64,000 nucleotides of DNA. It comes from Solimonas sp036405815. Lineage in GTDB: Bacteria; Pseudomonadota; Gammaproteobacteria; Nevskiales; Nevskiaceae. Positions 61,685 through 64,000 of this stretch are shown piece by piece. Position 1 is the stretch's first letter. Every line of letters begins with the position of its first letter. The position numbers and the translations under genes were made by a program. The notes beneath the pieces are model-generated. The model was not told the DNA's origin, ran no database searches, and saw nothing but the letters and a program-made list of their open reading frames with translations. Location of the stretch: the NCBI GenBank assembly GCA_036405815.1, contig DASWWX010000057.1:124001-188000 (forward strand). The letters are read 5' to 3'.

Positions 61685-62482
61685 ATGAGCACCGTCGCCG
61701 TTCCCGCGCCCGATTACGTTCCGCCGCATGGCCTGCTGAGGGGCAGGTCCGTGCTGATCACCGCCGCTGCCGGGGGCGGCATTGGTTTTGCCGCCGCCAA
61801 GCGTTGTCTCGAGGAGGGTGCGCGCGCGCTGCTGCTATCGGACGTGCATCCGCGCCGCACCGAGGAAGCCGCGCAGGCGCTGCAGAAGGAGTTCCCGCAG
61901 GCGCAGGTGTTCGGCAAGGTCTGCAACGTCGCCGTCGAATCCGACGTGCAGGCCCTGGTCGATGAGGCGGAGGACAAGCTCGGCGGCGTCGACGTGCTGA
62001 TCAACAACGCCGGTCTCGGCGGCAGCAAGCGCGTCGTCGACATGACCGACGAGGAATGGCACAAGGTGCTGGACGTGACCCTGACCGGCACGTTTCGCAT
62101 GACGCGCGCGATGCTGAAGAAGATGCAGCCGCGCGGCTGCGGCGCGATCGTCAACAACGCCTCGGTGCTGGGCTGGCGGGCGCAGAAGGAGCAGGCGCAC
62201 TACGCAGCGGCCAAGGCCGGCGTGATGGCGCTGACGCGCTGCTCGGCGCTGGAAGCCGCCGAGAACGGCATCCGCATCAACGCGGTGTCGCCGTCGATCG
62301 TGTTCCACGACCACCTGCGCAAGAGTGCGCCCGAGTCGCTGCTCAAGGAACTGGCCAGCCGCGAGGCCTTCGGCCGCGGCGCCGAGGCCTTCGAGATCGC
62401 CAACGTGATGGTGTTCCTGGCCTCGGACTACGCCTCCTATCTCGTCGGCGAAACCATTTCCGCCTCCAGCCAGAGAGCCTGA
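61685..62482 (+). CDS. ipdF: IpdF-like short-chain dehydrogenase
   Basis: 265 residues. TAAAGGGIGFAAAKRCLEEGA near 26, NNAGLGGSKRVVDMTDEEW near 106, and the signature SVLGWRAQKEQAHYAAAKAGVMALTRC is close to the M. tuberculosis Rv3559c/IpdF pattern, as is the tail REAFGRGAEAFEIANVMVFLASDYASY. IpdF oxidises the 5-hydroxyl of hydroxylated HIP-CoA intermediates. The gene is separated from ipdABC by the thioesterase, TPR, ACAD, crotonase and heme-protein genes, but belongs to the same pathway. A MaoC gene follows after 3 bases. Confidence 0.84.
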   Translation: MSTVAVPAPDYVPPHGLLRGRSVLITAAAGGGIGFAAAKRCLEEGARALLLSDVHPRRTEEAAQALQKEFPQAQVFGKVCNVAVESDVQALVDEAEDKLGGVDVLINNAGLGGSKRVVDMTDEEWHKVLDVTLTGTFRMTRAMLKKMQPRGCGAIVNNASVLGWRAQKEQAHYAAAKAGVMALTRCSALEAAENGIRINAVSPSIVFHDHLRKSAPESLLKELASREAFGRGAEAFEIANVMVFLASDYASYLVGETISASSQRA

Positions 62483-62485
62483 ACC

Positions 62486-62947
62486 ATGCCGCACGTGTTC
62501 GAGTCCGCCGATGCCATTCTCCAGTCCGTCGGCACCGCGCTGGGCGGCAGCGACTGGGTGCAGATCACGCAGGACCGCATCAACCTGTTCGCCGACGCCA
62601 CCGACGATCACCAGTGGATCCACGTCGATCCGGTCAAGGCCAAGGACGGGCCGTTCGGTGCCTGCATCGCGCATGGGTATCTGACGCTGTCGATGGTGTC
62701 GCGCTTTCTGCCGGAGATCGTCGAAGTGCGCGGCATGACCATGGGCGTGAACTACGGCTGCGACCGCATCCGTTTTCCGTCGCCGGTGCTGGTCGGCAAC
62801 CGCATCCGCGGCCGTGGCGAGCTGGTGGCGGCCGAGCGCACCAAGGATGGCGGCGTGCAGGCCACGATCCGCGTCACGGTGGAGATCGAGGGCAAGGACC
62901 GCCCGGCCTGTATTGCCGATACGATTTCGCGCTACTACTTCGGGTAG
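62486..62947 (+). CDS. MaoC-like R-specific enoyl-CoA hydratase
   Basis: 153 residues of the hot-dog fold. The catalytic DxxxxH pattern is in FADATDDHQWIHVDP (Asp and His), and GACIAHGYLTLSM follows. Such enzymes hydrate trans-2-enoyl-CoA to R-3-hydroxyacyl-CoA, and steroid clusters often carry one for side-chain beta-oxidation. It is 3 bases after the IpdF-like gene, so the two are co-transcribed. The start ATG is preceded by GAGAGCC. Confidence 0.87.
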   Translation: MPHVFESADAILQSVGTALGGSDWVQITQDRINLFADATDDHQWIHVDPVKAKDGPFGACIAHGYLTLSMVSRFLPEIVEVRGMTMGVNYGCDRIRFPSPVLVGNRIRGRGELVAAERTKDGGVQATIRVTVEIEGKDRPACIADTISRYYFG

Positions 62948-63137
62948 ACCGGTACGCGACGGCCGGCCTGCTGAGCGGCGGCACCGGTGGCACGGAATGT
63001 GCGCTGCTTCCGGTTTTTGGGCGCCTGTAGCGTCGGGTTCGGGATGGGCCGTGATACGATTTCCAGCACGGTCTCCGGCTGGGATCGGGCGGCCAGTCGA
63101 CGGCCGCTCTGGCCGGTCGCCTCCCGTGAGGTTGCGC

Positions 63138-63428
63138 ATGAGTGCCCGTTACACCGATATCCTCGCCACCGTGATCCAGAAGGTCCGGGACACCGTCAAC
63201 GAGGACTGGATTCGTGAGTACCCGATCGGGCCGCAGACGCAGATCAGCCGCGATCTGGAGATCGAAAGCATCGAGATGGTGATCCTGGCTTCGTCCATTC
63301 AGCGCCATTACGGCGCCCGCCTGTCGCTGGTTGACTGGCTGTCGGGACGCTCGCTGGAAGACCTGATTTCGCTCAGTGTCGGCGACCTGGTCCGGCATAT
63401 CGATCAAGCTTTGCCGCCCGACGCTTGA
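63138..63428 (+). CDS. Acyl carrier protein
   Basis: 96 residues. The phosphopantetheine site is in RDLEIESIEMVILAS, with the serine in ESIEM in the usual helix II start. GAGG precedes the ATG. It is a stand-alone carrier that differs from fatty-acid AcpP in its basic C-terminal half (HYGARLSLVDWLSGR). The next gene is a glycosyltransferase, so it may serve a lipid, polyketide or glycolipid pathway whose other genes are outside the window. Confidence 0.84.
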   Translation: MSARYTDILATVIQKVRDTVNEDWIREYPIGPQTQISRDLEIESIEMVILASSIQRHYGARLSLVDWLSGRSLEDLISLSVGDLVRHIDQALPPDA

Positions 63429-63452
63429 ACCTCGGAATCGCGAGTCATCGTG

Positions 63453-64000
63453 ATGGGGCGCATCCTGATCGCCACGCTGCCATTGGCCGGCCATCTGTAT
63501 CCGGCGCTGGCGATCGCGTCGAAGCTGAGCCGTCGGGGTCATACCGTGGCCTGGGCGACGCCACCGGCGGGCCTGTCGAGTCGGTTGCTGGCTGACGGCC
63601 AGGTCTTTCCGCTGCCGTTGCTGGCTGAGCAGCCGCCGGATCTGGATCGGACGCAGGCGCGCGGGTTCGAGAGTGTCCGGACCTTCTTCGAGCACTATGC
63701 CCTGCCGATGGCGCGTCAGACGTTCGAGGCGTTGCGCGAGGCGGTCACGGTCTTTCAGCCGGACGCCTGGCTCGTCGATCATCAGATGGTGGGGGCGGCG
63801 ATTGCGGCCCGCGCATCGGATCGGCCCTGGGCGACGCTGGCGACCAGCAGCGCTTCCATTCATCGTGTCCATCCGACGATGGATGCCTGGGTCGCCGATG
63901 CGCTCGGTCAGCTTCAAACCGAACTGCTGCCGGGCCGCCCGCCGGTCGAGCGCCCCGACTTCTCGCCTCATGCGGTGATCGTGCCGTCGGTCGAGGCCCT
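63453..64000 (+). CDS. MGT-family glycosyltransferase, 3' end missing
   Basis: The frame from the ATG at 63453 is open to the window edge, 182 residues; GTG at 63450 is an alternative start. It begins GRILIATLPLAGHLYPALAI after Met, the N-terminal acceptor-side motif (GHxxP) of GT-B family 1 glycosyltransferases that glycosylate small hydrophobic molecules, for example macrolides, carotenoids or sterols. The UDP-sugar site would be in the missing half. It follows the acyl carrier protein by 24 bases and is probably in the same operon. Confidence 0.83.
   Translation, partial: MGRILIATLPLAGHLYPALAIASKLSRRGHTVAWATPPAGLSSRLLADGQVFPLPLLAEQPPDLDRTQARGFESVRTFFEHYALPMARQTFEALREAVTVFQPDAWLVDHQMVGAAIAARASDRPWATLATSSASIHRVHPTMDAWVADALGQLQTELLPGRPPVERPDFSPHAVIVPSVEA

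Overview
The window is high-GC bacterial chromosome with dense coding, short gaps and ATGA/GTGA start-stop overlaps. Gene content points to a Gram-negative proteobacterium: a TonB-dependent receptor, lipoproteins with classic lipoboxes, GGDEF signalling and an RTX-type giant exoprotein. A steroid-degrading gammaproteobacterium of the Nevskiales/Solimonadaceae type is plausible, but that is inference from gene content. No rRNA, tRNA, CRISPR array, integrase, transposase or prophage is visible.

Left part (1-20 kb). This is mixed housekeeping and accessory metabolism: the 3' end of a DUF4197 gene, msrA, a small lipoprotein followed by a collagen-like secreted protein, peptide deformylase, a RIO-type kinase with two tiny basic proteins upstream, an N-formylglutamate amidohydrolase/transglutaminase-like pair, a quinone-oxidoreductase-like MDR, an SDR/crotonase pair, a DapA-family aldolase, a phospholipase D lipoprotein with a Gly/Ser insert, an OYE/SDR pair, another SDR, a serine hydrolase, an O-methyltransferase and a hydroxysteroid-dehydrogenase-like SDR.

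Surface and signalling part (20-38.5 kb). A DUF192 protein converges on a 942-residue fusion of winged-helix, Ser/Thr kinase, transmembrane and TPR regions. That gene is divergent from a 3147-residue exoprotein with 16 cadherin-like repeats and two modules, each of seven FG-GAP blades plus RTX repeats. A TIGR03032-family protein, a TonB-dependent receptor and a membrane diguanylate cyclase follow.

Steroid part (38.5-63 kb). Two divergent gene sets flank about 44.1-44.25 kb. The leftward set encodes a SnoaL-fold protein, an FAD-dependent ketosteroid-dehydrogenase-like enzyme, a 3beta/17beta-HSD-like SDR, a FadD3-like CoA ligase and a DHRS1-like SDR. The rightward set encodes an HsaC/TesB-like extradiol dioxygenase, IpdA, IpdB, a DUF35 protein, a thiolase-fold Ltp protein, a crotonase, IpdC, EchA20, the IpdE1/IpdE2 acyl-CoA dehydrogenase pair, a FadA6-like thiolase, an SDR and a thioesterase. 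Further right lie a fused FadE34/ChsE3-like dehydrogenase, a crotonase, an IpdF-like SDR and a MaoC hydratase. Together these cover essentially every known step from HIP (the C/D-ring remnant of steroids) through side-chain beta-oxidation, D-ring opening by EchA20 and C-ring opening by IpdAB. The A/B-ring genes other than the dioxygenase (KshAB, HsaAB, HsaD) and any TetR regulator of the KstR type are not in the window. Three of the longer gaps of the rightward set carry different palindromic elements.

Right edge (63.1-64 kb). A discrete acyl carrier protein and the start of an MGT-type glycosyltransferase begin a new, probably lipid- or glycolipid-related unit that runs off the window.
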